From Klebsormidium nitens (lineage: Eukaryota; Streptophyta; Klebsormidiophyceae; Klebsormidiales; Klebsormidiaceae), in assembly GCA_000708835.1 (NCBI GenBank), contig DF237463.1, positions 1 through 24,879 on the forward strand: a DNA stretch of 24,879 nucleotides, in the 5' to 3' direction. Of the stretch, positions 9,061 through 18,688 are shown one piece after another; position 1 is the stretch's first letter; the number at the start of each line of letters is the position of its first letter. Under the pieces are notes generated by a model, which had not been told where the DNA came from, ran no database searches, and was given only the letters and a program-made list of their open reading frames with translations. A program made the position numbers and the translations under genes.

Positions 9061-9800
9061 GACTCGCGCTGACCAATGGGAAGTAGGGACCCAATATACC
9101 ACGTGGTATACAGTCTGACATAGCGGTACCCGGCATTGAGCCAGCGGTACTGCCTGGGTACTACCTGGTAGCTACTCAGTACCCACCAGGCACGGGCAAA
9201 TTTCAAGCAGGGAATTACTCACCTACGGTTCAACTTACCGGTACTGCCTAAGCTACCCTACCTTAGACCTACCTACCTACGGTCTGAATCAAGCTAGAGG
9301 CTAGGCTGGCCGGGGTTATTTTCCGCCGGTCACCTGCCAGGGGGACGCAAGGTTTAGGTAAGCTCCCGGGGCTGCGGTTTCCCGGTCTGGAGAGCCTAGC
9401 CTACCTAGGTTGCCTTGCTAGCCTAGCTACTGTCAGTGGTACCCGTAGCTACGGCTCGTTTGTGAGGTACGGCTCGACGGTTTACTCGACTCGCAGTTTG
9501 AAATTTTCGTGACCGTTCCAGGCCTACCGGGCACACTGCCAGTCACGCGGGGGACTCCACTTGCAGCGCGGGACTGAACCGAATGTGTGCGGCATGAGAC
9601 CATGAAAACTTAACACAGTAAGTGAATATTGGCAGGCGCTGCGGGCCTTGAGCCATACCTGCGTTAAAAGTAAAAAGTTGAAATGCCGACTGGCGGTACG
9701 TATGGTCTGATTTGCAGCTTCAGACTTGGAATACGGTGAATTGCCGTGAGTCGCGGTACCCTACTGATTTGAGCTAGCGGTACCCGCGGTACCCGACCCA
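9061..9800. repeat. Palindrome-dense region (GGTACC / CTAG / TACC words)
   Basis: This stretch is packed with short self-complementary words. There is a perfect 16-bp palindrome at 9095-9110 (TATACCACGTGGTATA, with CACGTG at its centre) and a GGGTACT...AGTACCC pair near 9157-9185. Repeated GCGGTACCC occurs near 9123 and 9775-9793, and many CTACCTA, GCTAGC and CCTAGG words lie between 9240 and 9430. It does not code for anything I can support. It resembles the interior of a degenerate fold-back or satellite-like repeat. Confidence 0.5.
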
Positions 9801-9950
9801 GGTTCCCAACAGTCCGGGGCTGCGGGTGCACGTGGTCTGACAATTCTGCCCAGCGGAAGGTCCAAGCTGAGGGCCCGGGCTTTGCCGGGACCTTGAAAGG
9901 GCCGAGTTAAAGTGCGCTTTTTGACAACTTGATGGTCAATGTAGTGCAAA

Positions 9951-10435
9951 AGAAGTCACTAGCAGAATGAGCAGCAGGACGATCCCGGGGTGGTATGAAA
10001 CCGGGGGAAAATACCGCACTCGCGAAATCACCAGCGGGAAAAAAACCCCTTCTCTGTAATATATGTAATTGAATATTTATGACGAAGATTTGAATATATA
10101 CTAATTTATATCTATATTATTAACGCAAGGTTATAACATGCTAAGCAACCCTGCGGTTCTGGTTATGGCCGTGCTCCTTCAGAGTCCCATAACTTATAAG
10201 GGTGAAATTCACGTTAATGTGGTACGTACCGTATCAGACGTACCTGTTGAGACTAACGTGGCGGGCGGCGAGCAAGGCATTCCGTACGCGGCGCCTAACT
10301 TCGAGTGCTGATGTCAACAAGAGGCTCAAGACTTCTGAGACGACTGCCCTGCAACAACAACAATCGGTATGAGGTTTTAAAAAGCTTCCTGCCTGTTTAG
10401 ATCCAGCTGCTATTTCCTACACCAGCGACACAAAT
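9951..10435. other. Mixed-composition leader with AT-rich block
   Basis: A strongly A/T-rich block lies at about 10055-10130 (repeated TATAT/AATTAT words), followed by normal composition up to the ATG at 10436. The block could be part of the promoter region of the membrane-protein gene. No specific element is recognised. Confidence 0.3.
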
Positions 10436-12385
10436 ATGGCGCAGGTGCCATTGGTCCTGATGATCTTAGCCATCCTTCTGACCTGCATTGCCTTCGTCTT
10501 GCTTGTAGGTGCAGTGATTAGAGGCTTCATATACAGGAACAGAATCCTGATTGATGTAAGAGCTCTAATTCACACTTTGGAGTTTGAGGCGGAGTCAAAG
10601 AGGAATTTGGAAACAGGACTAATCGGCGCAGACTTGCGGCTCAGATCGCGAGGTTTTGCATTAGTGAAGGATCTGTCGGATCCAGTAAGTGATGCGGCCA
10701 GTGAGGGTCCTAATCTGCATGAAGCAGACACTGGGGACAAGAAGGGCAAGAGAAAGGTCGAGGAAATTTGTGGGTGTCCATCAGGAGGGCGGGCAAGCAG
10801 CTCGAGCAGTGAAGCTGTGGGGCTGGCAAGCCAGCAGGAGGAGCAGCCTGCCAGCATGGATGAGGAGTGCGCAGAAGATGCAAAGGAAAGGGGCTTCCAG
10901 TCCAGGTTGATTTTTGACGACAAGGAGGTTGAAGAGGTCAAGGAGCCGGCCTTTATAAGTGCTCGCGGCGCCGTAGTAAGCACTAGCTGCGACTATTACC
11001 TCGGAACTCGCCACAAAGAGCCAGCTTTCGGGTGCAAAGTTGTAAAGATGCATCCAATCTCTCCACACTTGAGGGCCAAAGTGTCTACAGCTGAAGCAGC
11101 TCAGAGTCAACCGGAATCCGGTGTCTCTCAAACAGTTGAAATGACTGAGATACCTGATCAAGTAGCGTTCTCAGTCGAAAGCTGGGAAGGTGACAAGACA
11201 CCCAAAGGCAGTTCCCTTGAACCAATTGGATTCTTTAGATCGGACTCCACAGCTCCCAGTGCTGAGAGTACTGTTGGCAGCACATCAGCAGCCAGTCATG
11301 TGGAAAGCACGGTGGACCTGGAGACGGCATTCATTGGAGGGGTTAAAACCAAAACTCATGAGGAGCCCGACTCGATTTTGGATTTGAGTGAGGGTACCCG
11401 GTACCTCAGTATCCAAGCTTCAAAGCTGAACATTGAGTCATACAACTACAGGATTCTGCACCACTTGGCAGACGTATTGAGTCTTTTGTTGACGGTGATG
11501 TTATTAGATGTGCGAAGGACGCACGCGCACCACGGGGTGGTGACTTTCGCCGTGTCCTTGCACTTTGCCATGTGGTTCGCGGGGCGGCTGCTGTTCATGC
11601 TTCTGTTCCCTTGGCTAGAGTTATATGGGGCTGTAGATGCTTTGAATGCAGTGTGCCAGCGCAATGGCATAGTGTACAAACGGGAGAGGAGGAGAGCACG
11701 TTATAACAAGCATAACGCCACTGGACAGAGCGTTGAAAGTTTGGGTGTGGTAGATAGGGGGGCAACATGGCATACTTTGTTGTGGTTAGCTCCTCCAGGT
11801 GATAAGCTGAGGCACTCTACTTGGAGCAAGCATACAGGACTGGGATTGCAATATAGTGAAGCTGCTGCAACCCATGCAGAGTCTTTGGAACACCTCGCCA
11901 AAGCAACGGGATCAATGTACACCATCTGTGGGACTTATGCACTGGGGATCATTGCTGGGGCCATGACGCTCGCAGTGGTCAAAGATTCTGCTGTAGCTAT
12001 ACCAGCCACGGTCCTGGCATTCATCATTGCGTTGCTCGGAACGGAGGTCACTCTGACTGCGGCTCGCGCGGTTGAGTTCGCAAGCTCGGTAATCAAAGCA
12101 AAGAGGGCGGTAGACATTCTGGCTGACATCAACAACAACGCGTGCATAATTGAAAGAGCAAGCCTTAAGAGGTATGTGGCCAGAATAGGCAAGTATGGCG
12201 GGATAAGGTTAATTTATGGAATGCTCAGAAGGGAGGTGATGCCTCTCATACGGGCTTGTGGCTATAAGCCCAACACGGTTGTTCTGATTTTCTTGAAAAG
12301 GAATGCCGAGCTGTTTGTCCCGATGAAGGTGACTCCTACCCACAGGAAGCCAGCTAGGCGTTGGCCCGTAGCTGCATCCCCCTGA
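10436..12385 (+). CDS. Orphan multi-pass membrane protein, 649 aa
   Basis: The only long plus-strand ORF, from an ATG to a TGA. Residues 5-32 form a strong hydrophobic segment (signal anchor). Residues about 60-320 are hydrophilic, low-complexity and rich in Ser, Glu and Ala (SSSSSE, EEQPASMDEE, APSAESTVGSTSAAS). Four further probable membrane segments lie at about 342-358, 367-393, 495-515 and 520-541, separated by a basic loop (KRERRRARYNKHN). The tail is basic, ending in HRKPARRWPVAASP. The order anchor - long acidic/Ser linker - two hairpins suggests an integral membrane protein with the large linker on one side. I recognise no family and no catalytic motif. No intron is needed to read it, and codon use looks coherent throughout, so it is probably a real gene. 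Confidence 0.65.
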   Translation: MAQVPLVLMILAILLTCIAFVLLVGAVIRGFIYRNRILIDVRALIHTLEFEAESKRNLETGLIGADLRLRSRGFALVKDLSDPVSDAASEGPNLHEADTGDKKGKRKVEEICGCPSGGRASSSSSEAVGLASQQEEQPASMDEECAEDAKERGFQSRLIFDDKEVEEVKEPAFISARGAVVSTSCDYYLGTRHKEPAFGCKVVKMHPISPHLRAKVSTAEAAQSQPESGVSQTVEMTEIPDQVAFSVESWEGDKTPKGSSLEPIGFFRSDSTAPSAESTVGSTSAASHVESTVDLETAFIGGVKTKTHEEPDSILDLSEGTRYLSIQASKLNIESYNYRILHHLADVLSLLLTVMLLDVRRTHAHHGVVTFAVSLHFAMWFAGRLLFMLLFPWLELYGAVDALNAVCQRNGIVYKRERRRARYNKHNATGQSVESLGVVDRGATWHTLLWLAPPGDKLRHSTWSKHTGLGLQYSEAAATHAESLEHLAKATGSMYTICGTYALGIIAGAMTLAVVKDSAVAIPATVLAFIIALLGTEVTLTAARAVEFASSVIKAKRAVDILADINNNACIIERASLKRYVARIGKYGGIRLIYGMLRREVMPLIRACGYKPNTVVLIFLKRNAELFVPMKVTPTHRKPARRWPVAASP

Positions 12386-12994
12386 ACAAGTAATATCATA
12401 GATCGGACACTTTTTGGAATCTTAATAGTGTGCAGGCTGCACAGTAAGTTGGTATTAACTGTTGGGATGGCGCAAGGTGCAGAACTACAAAGTACGTTGT
12501 GCATGATAATTTTTGCAACTTTTGCAACACATAAGCGAAAGCAATCTGTTTGCGAGCTTGACAATATCCTCCGACAATTTTATATGTGGGCATGCGTTCC
12601 GTGATTGATGGAATCTATGGCGCTCTCACTGCGAGTTCCAGGTTGTAGGTGCTCGGGAGCACAGCAAGCTTTGTTTGAGCATAGGTGCCGAACCACATGA
12701 CCTTTCTCCACAGCCTTTTCAAGCTTGATCTCGCAACATCAAGTACAGCGAGTACATGCGTAAGCAAATCTCTGATGTATGCAGATATTCTACCATAGCC
12801 ATCAGTACCCTTGAAGCCAGTCCAGATGTGGCATGGAGTGTCAACGGCCTAGCTGGCAGATGGGGTACTCTTCAGCTTCTGCTCCAGACGATGGAGCGCT
12901 TCCGTATACATCTCCCGGGTCCGGACACGACCCTATGCTCTTGCACGATTTCATCTTTGCTTATCCTGTCGTCTTTCTGTGGGAGGACCGACCT
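12386..12994. other. Intergenic stretch
   Basis: No ORF with a domain and no repeat were noticed between the membrane-protein gene and the converging homing-endonuclease-like gene. Confidence 0.5.
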
Positions 12995-13756
12995 TTAGAT
13001 ATGACCAGCTTGCACCACTATCAATGTCTCGGACGATACGAGAGATACGCCAAACCGTTCAGCCCTCTGGTTACGTGTCTCGTGACCTGCTGTCGTGGTG
13101 CTTGACTTTGAGGCTTTGATCTTTCGGGCTAGCTCCTCTGTAATCAAAGACTTATGGTGTTCCGCACCCCTGCGTATCGTTCCATTGGCAATCTTGTCTT
13201 CGTAATAATCCTCTGATTGGGTCCCATACACCAAGTGACTCGGCTCGAAACAGAGGGGCTGAAAACAAAGGTGTCTGATGACCATCCTGACACCATCTTT
13301 GTCGCAATAAGGAGGAGGATAAATCAAGTCGTTACGTAGCATGTACGCGGCCCTGTGCCTCTGTAGTCTGTGACCGCCAAGCGTCACTGTGTTTGCTGTT
13401 TTAGCCACCAAACAACCATTTGGTAGACGGACTCCATGTCCCTTCAATCGAGTCCAGGCAGCTTCGCGGTTAAACCTGCCCTTTTTAGGCACCCTCTGTA
13501 GGTGCTCAATGTTGACACAAGAATTGTTCCCACAAGACCTCTGACAGGCATGGAACTCGTCGATGAGTTCGTCAGGGTGATGGAGGTCCCAAAGGAAACG
13601 GTGTACACTGACAACCCGAGTGTCCTTCTGGGGCGTTACACCAACACGGCACGATGCACCAGTTGTGTTCCCATTCCAAGGGAAACAACCATTTTCATCA
13701 GTTGGACCTGTTCTGGCTTTCAATGCCGTGAAGAAAGTTGAGTTCCAGTCCGCCAT
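12995..13756 (-). CDS. Tandem His-Me/HNH-type homing-endonuclease-like protein, C-terminus frameshifted
   Basis: 253 aa from the ATG at 13756; a second in-frame ATG at 13813 would add 19 residues with no domain character. Two zinc-loop nuclease modules lie in tandem. The first has GCFPW (24-27 region), VHRFLW (H52) and CGNNSCVNIEHL (Cys/Asn/His, about 75-86). The second has RHRAAYML (H134) and HLCFQPLCFEPSHLVYGT (about 162-179), followed by SEDYYEDKIANGT. This Cys-x4-Cys-x4-His-Leu pattern is that of the zinc-binding loop of His-Me finger homing endonucleases and related HNH proteins. A C-terminal helix-turn-helix starts (ITEELARKIKAS, then QRAERFGVS) but its last helix is replaced. After 13045 a neighbouring frame restores a family-like ending, which points to an extra TC in the TCTCTC run at 13040-13045. 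It is probably a mobile nuclease in early decay. Confidence 0.7.
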   Translation of the reverse strand: MADWNSTFFTALKARTGPTDENGCFPWNGNTTGASCRVGVTPQKDTRVVSVHRFLWDLHHPDELIDEFHACQRSCGNNSCVNIEHLQRVPKKGRFNREAAWTRLKGHGVRLPNGCLVAKTANTVTLGGHRLQRHRAAYMLRNDLIYPPPYCDKDGVRMVIRHLCFQPLCFEPSHLVYGTQSEDYYEDKIANGTIRRGAEHHKSLITEELARKIKASKSSTTTAGHETRNQRAERFGVSLVSSETLIVVQAGHI

Positions 13757-13860
13757 GCTCTGGCTCCTGCTTCTCAGGTAGAAACTAAACAACAATGGGT
13801 AAACGCAGACCATATGAAAGGATCCTAGCCAAATGCACTTGAATTGCTGAGTCGTTTAAA

Positions 13861-14265
13861 TCATGCGAGGCTGAGGATGGTGGACAACATGGTCTGTTTA
13901 TCTATTGGCTTCCGACAGTAACAGTTCATCTCCACCTCGCGACACTTGATCGCATCGTTCTCCATGGCGTGTGCGTTTAACGCAACTATAGGAATGCGGC
14001 CCGGCAATGCTCCTTCCGCTTCCAGCTGACGGATCTGCCTCGTAGCCTCATAACCGTCCAAGCGGGGTATCTGCAAGTTCATGAGTATTATATCGTAATC
14101 GAAAGGCCGTTCGCAGTAGATATCCAAAGCCACCTTTCCGTCTTCCGACATCGTGGCTCTGGCTCCCTCCTTGAGCAGGAATCGCTCCAGGATCTTGCTG
14201 ATGCGTCGCGTATCCTCGGCCACCAACACGTGGATGCCTTGCAACGGAATCTCGTCGTTCTTCAT
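13861..14265 (-). pseudogene. Receiver (REC) domain fragment of a hybrid histidine kinase, Asp replaced by Asn
   Basis: From the ATG at 14265 the frame encodes a 134-aa CheY-like receiver domain: IHVLVAEDT with the acidic pair, FDYDIILMNLQIP at strand 3, IPIVALNAHAM at strand 4, and YCRKPID with the conserved Lys. The phosphoacceptor expected in ILMDLQMP is Asn (AAC), and the conserved Thr/Ser of strand 4 is also Asn, so phosphotransfer should be lost. Upstream in the same frame, back to about 14358, the sequence reads RFWLELDVPSAS, which resembles the last strand of a histidine-kinase ATPase domain. A stop precedes it and no kinase core was found beyond. I read it as the 3' remnant of a eukaryotic hybrid kinase. 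The alternative is a short pseudo-receiver protein still in use. Confidence 0.7.
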
Positions 14266-14985
14266 GGTCTCGCTCACGACCTCCGACCTCCTGATGGACG
14301 CGGATGGCACATCTAATTCTAACCAGAACCTCAGTCTTGAAGACCCATATGAACCCACGGCACGCCGGGCTCATATTGGGCTACTGCTCTACCTCTATCC
14401 CTTGCACGATCCTGTCCGCATCTCTTGTCTTCTGCAAAGACAAGATGCAAAGACCTCGGATGGTCGAATGCTACATCTATCCTGTCGGATTCCAGGTACT
14501 TTGGGACACTCTGTATCCGGGTTATTATTATTGAAAAACAAAAGATCTCTATCCATCCCGGAAGTAGTACGGATTTTTAAACAAAAGCGCCTCTGATAGC
14601 AGAGATCATATTGCTTCAACAACGCCCGGGCGAGATCGAGGATTCGTTTCCATTGCTGCGGGTTCCTGAAGATTTTATGGACAATAGAACAATCGACTAC
14701 ATCATCAACCAGAAGCCTCTTCTGCTCGACGACATACGTGTGATGCTCCGTGGAGGTCCACTCTGCCGCATCTCAAACAATTCGAGGCCTCGTAACAGCG
14801 TACCATAGCGAGGAGCTGGTGTTACTTATATTGATGATGAGAAAGACTTTGAGAGGGTCCAAAGGAACTACTAGAAGAGTTAAGTTGGAAAATCGGTCAC
14901 ATTTGGCGGGCAACACCAGTGGTTCCAAGGACATCCATGATCTAACGCTCAATACAGAAGTTCGAGATCGTTGCACCTAATTGCT
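14266..14985. other. Stretch without supported genes
   Basis: Short frames on both strands without domains. The 5' part of the hybrid kinase was looked for here on the minus strand and not found. Confidence 0.45.
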
Positions 14986-15009
14986 TCTATTATAATTGAT
15001 TATAATAGA
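14986..15009. repeat. Perfect AT-rich hairpin (11-bp arms, 2-nt centre)
   Basis: TCTATTATAAT - TG - ATTATAATAGA is a perfect inverted repeat of 24 bp. It sits 16 bp before a second perfect hairpin. Confidence 0.8.
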
Positions 15010-15025
15010 TAATATGCATATATAT

Positions 15026-15054
15026 AATTTGCATATGCCCCCCATATGCAAATT
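15026..15054. repeat. Perfect hairpin with 12-bp arms and a C5 loop
   Basis: AATTTGCATATG - CCCCC - CATATGCAAATT. The arms pair perfectly and the loop is five C. Each arm contains the ATGCAAAT octamer word in one orientation. It could be a structural transcription-end or recombination signal, or the tip of a fold-back element. Confidence 0.85.
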
Positions 15055-15276
15055 GAGCAAAGAGGCATCCTAAATCGATCAGTTGCTGATCCATTTTCTC
15101 AATCAAGTAGAGGCCAGTGTATCCACCGACATGCTAGGAGCGTTTCCTGAGAGAAGAAGACAGACAAACAAATATTGTCTACTAGAGCAGGATGGAAACA
15201 GAAGAGCAGAAGTCTGAAGTAGCTTGACGGGGGCTCAGCTAAACTCCGTTTGCTCCTCTCTTGGATTTTAACTAGC

Positions 15277-15573
15277 TTAAATCCATATGAGAAAGATTAT
15301 GACCGCATGCTTTTGTGCATGTTGCATGTCAATAAAGTGTCCAAATCTCCTCCTGCATCCTGAACAAGATCCAACGTTCATGTAGTCATTGACATGCCAG
15401 GCTCGAATGGGGCATGCGCATGTGGCATAATCCAACAATTTGCCTGTCAGACGTCCACAATTGCGAAACTTTTCTACCCAAAAACAATATGCAATGGTCC
15501 CATGCTTTATGCATAAAAACGATTGGCTGCTGTTCGACTTGTAGACACGGATCGTCGTTACGATATGCGTCAT
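15277..15573 (-). CDS. Weak 98-aa Cys-rich ORF
   Basis: From an ATG at 15573. It has seven Cys, of which C52-x-C54 and C70-x2-C73 could form a zinc-binding pair (TCACP, then SCSGCRRRF). No family is recognised. It overlaps the 5' end of the plus-strand ORF at 15565-15888, so at most one is likely to be real at this end. Confidence 0.2.
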   Translation of the reverse strand: MTHIVTTIRVYKSNSSQSFLCIKHGTIAYCFWVEKFRNCGRLTGKLLDYATCACPIRAWHVNDYMNVGSCSGCRRRFGHFIDMQHAQKHAVIIFLIWI

Positions 15574-15888
15574 TTGTTGGACGAAGTTGATTGTTATGAC
15601 ATGGATTTAGAACGTCCTAATGTTCTGATCGACCGAGGACTGCACATTCAATCAATTGGCAATGCGGATCTAAGAAGGGGGATATTGCTATTCCTAGCAC
15701 GTGCAATGGATCCGGTGTCAAAGACAACCACTTTGAGATCTCTGTCGAACTTTCTAGACAATGAGATGTGTTCTCCATATAAAGAAGCCGGATATTCTGC
15801 GCGAAACGTCAATCTGATTCTATATGAAGCGGAGCAAGTGCTTGGTAACGGCGTTGAACGAGGTTATACGGAAGTTATTCAAACGTAA
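15565..15888 (+). CDS. Weak 107-aa hypothetical ORF
   Basis: From the ATG at 15565 to a TAA. The product is acidic and helical-looking (RRGILLFLARAM, TLRSLSNFLDNEM, ARNVNLILYEAEQVLG) with no recognised motif. It faces the 3' end of the broken primase-helicase gene, 74 bp away. It could be a host gene fragment or a chance frame. Confidence 0.25.
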   Translation: MRHLLDEVDCYDMDLERPNVLIDRGLHIQSIGNADLRRGILLFLARAMDPVSKTTTLRSLSNFLDNEMCSPYKEAGYSARNVNLILYEAEQVLGNGVERGYTEVIQT

Positions 15889-15962
15889 CAAAGCTCTGAA
15901 AGACTTCGTTCTCCAATGAGATGCTGTACATATCAGGGACTTGACTTATCTCAAGAACCTTG

Positions 15963-16565
15963 CTATCTTTTTACTATACTGTCTTTTGTTGGCGTGTTGA
16001 GCTGGAATCCTCGATAACCCCGGACTGAGTCTCCCGGGTTTGCAAATCTTAGCTTGGATGGCTTGTCTGGGCCCTCCAATCCCTTTTTCTTGCAAGCATC
16101 CGCGAACTTCCGATCATTGTGGATCGGTGGCACGTCGCTGTCGCCAAATCTCAAGCCGTCGACCAACCGATCCGGGTTGTTATACGCGTCCATGAGAGTG
16201 CGCGTGGATTCGAAAGCCTTGATGTTCATCCTGCCTTCCTCCTGAAGGAAGGCCGCGAACGGATCATTTTCCTGCTCCCATGAGTGCATGTACGCCTTGC
16301 TGCTTTCGAGCATGTCAAGAAGCCTCTTCCCACTTGCGTACCAGTCCATGGCGCCTTGCACCAGAAATACCAATAGCTTTTCGGGCTCGGCCTTCAAGAC
16401 GTCTTCCAATGCAAGGTCCCGGATGCCATGAAGTGGGTTGTCCGGATTGTAGCCCGCTTCATCCGGATAGAAAAAGCGCATTGGAAATACAAGCGTCAAG
16501 AGGCGTTGCTTGAGCGCTATCGTCCAGGTCTTCACCCGGGGAGGGTAGTTGGAGCAGAGAATGTG
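15963..16565 (-). pseudogene. Exon 5 of the broken primase-helicase: sensor and C-terminal part
   Basis: The acceptor CCCTCTGCAG joins in phase 0. The exon opens with HILCSNYPPRV, the sensor-1 Asn strand of SF3 helicases, followed by the arginine-finger region (LKQRLLTLVFPMRFFYPDE) and the helical C-terminal part (LLVFLVQGAMDWYASGK). It runs 200 codons to TAG at 15965-15963 with no lesion. Confidence 0.85.
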
Positions 16566-16666
16566 CTGCAGAGGGAATGAATCGTGCATAAGCATCCGCG
16601 TGCTTGACACTCATGAATACGGCAATTTTGTAAGGTGGTGAGTCGATGTCAACGTCCATTCTGTCT

Positions 16667-17400
16667 ATTCATGGACGGCACAGACGGCTAGGACCCCAGA
16701 AATGGAAAGCCCTGAAAAATAAGTCTCGGCTCCAAAGACCTACAATCAAGGCTCCAGGGCAGCTGTGCTGTCGTCCAAGATGAATCTCATCTACCAAATG
16801 CTCTTCATGGACGGCACAGACGGCTAGGACAGCATAGCTGGAAAAAACCTTGGAATCTAATCTCGGCTTCAAGAACCTCGAATATCGAGGCTCCTGGACG
16901 GCTGTGCTGTCCGTCAAGACGACTCTCCATCTTCAAAACGCTCTTCATGGACGGCAAAGACGGCTAGGACAGCATAACTGGAAAAACCTTGGAATCTAAT
17001 CTCGGCTTCAATAGAGACCTCAATTATCGAGATCCTTGGACAGCTGTGCTGTCCATCAAGTCGGATCTCCATCTACAAAAGGCTCTCTTCATGGACGGCA
17101 CAAACGGCTAGGACAGCATAATTCGAAAAGCCCTTGGAATCTAATCTCGGCTTCGAAGACCTCAGGTATCGAGGCCCCTGGACGGCTGTGCTGTCCATCA
17201 AGACGAGTCTCCATCTACAAACACGCTCTTCATGGACGGCAAAGACGGCTACGACATCATAATCCGATAAGCCCTTGGAACCTAATCTCGACTTTCAAAG
17301 CCTCGGGTATCGAAGCCCCTGGACAGCTGTGCTGTTCATAAAGACGAAGAGTCTCCATCTACAACACTCTTCATGGACGGCAAAGACGGCCAGGACACTA
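16667..17400. repeat. Tandem array of about 140-bp hairpin units inside the last intron
   Basis: Six starts of CATGGACGGCA(C/A)AGACGG occur at 16670, 16806, 16946, 17090, 17231 and 17372, so the period is 136-144 bp. Each unit also contains the inverse module GGACGGCTGTGCTGTCCATC about 65 bp away, so a unit can fold into a hairpin. Units differ by scattered substitutions. The array lies wholly within the intron 17608-16566 of the broken helicase gene. Confidence 0.9.
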
Positions 17401-17608
17401 TGGTCGGACCTCTCTTAACATCTACAATTATTTGTGAGAAACCTTGCCGAAAATGCAACGACTTTTTAACGCTGGTGTTGTTCTTTGAAAAGGCTCCTTA
17501 TTGAAAAAAGCTCTTGGCACAGAGAACCACAGCTTTTTAAGCACGGTTACGTTAGCTTTTTGCAGAAAAAAGGTACGGCTTTGCCAGCAGCAGACGTCGG
17601 TGACTTAC

Positions 17609-17757
17609 CAGCTGAGTAGTGGCAAACGTGACGTAATCCGAGTAGAGCGCTCTACTCGTGATAGTTGCCTCTCCGGTCAGCCGCTTCACGTTGGCCTCTG
17701 AAAACTCATCCGTATCTTCCGTCTCCGCGCATTCAGCGAATCGTATGTTTCGTAAAC
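17609..17757 (-). pseudogene. Exon 4 of the broken primase-helicase: Walker B region
   Basis: This short exon (149 nt) is too small to stand out as an ORF. The acceptor is TTTTTTTTTCCAG and the donor CTG|GTAAGT is a perfect consensus. Its 49 codons carry LRNIRFAECAETED (Walker B-like, acidic) and EANVKRLTGEATITSRALY, the region between Walker B and the sensor Asn in D5 helicases, ending FATTQL. Phases match both neighbours. Confidence 0.85.
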
Positions 17758-18021
17758 CTGGAAAAAAAAATGCGTTTCAAACTTTCTGAATGTTGCACAC
17801 ATAATGGAAGTCATTCTCCAGGCACGACTTGTTGATAATCCTTCGAACATTCATCTTGCGATGAGCTTTGTACAAGAACTAGCTCCATCACTGCCAAGCG
17901 CTTGAAACAGTGGGCACGACTTGATATACATTTGTGCATAATATTTTTCAAGCGCAACACGAGATTTCGTCATCAAAGCCTCGCATCCTGGCACACAGGT
18001 TTGTGAACGTACGTTCCTCAC

Positions 18022-18353
18022 CTGCTTCCGCCGGATTTGCAGCACCTTTTCCAAGCCGGCCGTTGCTCCTTGGACGTTACAAGCATGTCCTTCGAGACGT
18101 CCTTGTAGAACGGGCCAATCACTCGCTTCAGCATAGTCAATAAAAGGCTCTTTCCCGCTCCGCCCTCGCCGATCATCGTCAAAATGACCTGGTTTGACGT
18201 GTGCCCCGTGATGCCGTACCCAAGAATGCGCTGGAGATAAGCAAGTGCCTCCGGAGTGTGCGTGATCTGACGAAGAAACTCTCCTGTTCTGCCCAACGGC
18301 GTAGCAAGCCCGGTCGACGGCCACCAGACGGGGAGCTTGAAAGACCATAGATA
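18022..18353 (-). pseudogene. Exon 3 of the broken primase-helicase: Walker A
   Basis: The acceptor is GTTGTCTTGCAG (ends 18354). The exon reads EALAYLQRILGYGITGHTSNQ and then Walker A GEGGAGKS at 18170-18147. After DMLVTSK the coding signal moves by one base (extra G in AAGG near 18068) and continues as GRLGKGAANPAEAG to the donor CAG|GTGAGG at 18021. The exon is one base longer than the flanking splice phases allow. Confidence 0.85.
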
Positions 18354-18688
18354 CTGCAAGACAACACATAAAAACAAAAGAATCGATACCAAATGCAATA
18401 CAAGACTATAACTCTCAAGCATTTGCATCAACCAAGCAATCCAGATGCTTCGGGCCGTTGGTAAACGTTATTATGGTCAATAATACAAAGAAAGGCCACA
18501 TGCTATTCGAACCTGTGGCAGGAACATAAAAAGAAGCACACTTGAGAACGATGGCAGTGTGCATGATTGCTGAAATTAAGACCAATGAAATGCTTTACTC
18601 AAGAAGAAGCGGCCCTGACAGGTCATTACAAGTCAGGCCAATTCGAATGGAGTTTCAAACAAAGTAAACCGCAGCCTTAAATACCCAC

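Noticed and set aside
8554-9102. Overlapping plus and minus ORFs as genes
   Set aside because: They occupy the same GC-rich DNA on both strands, start mostly at GTG/TTG and show no motif.
16667-17400. CRISPR array
   Set aside because: Units are about 140 bp, diverged throughout, carry internal inverted modules, have no short identical repeat with unique spacers, and lie in a eukaryotic intron with no cas genes.
18060-18075. Programmed frameshift in the second helicase gene
   Set aside because: There is no clear slippery heptamer, and a second, unrelated one-base shift and a stop occur in the same gene, so decay (or read error) is simpler.
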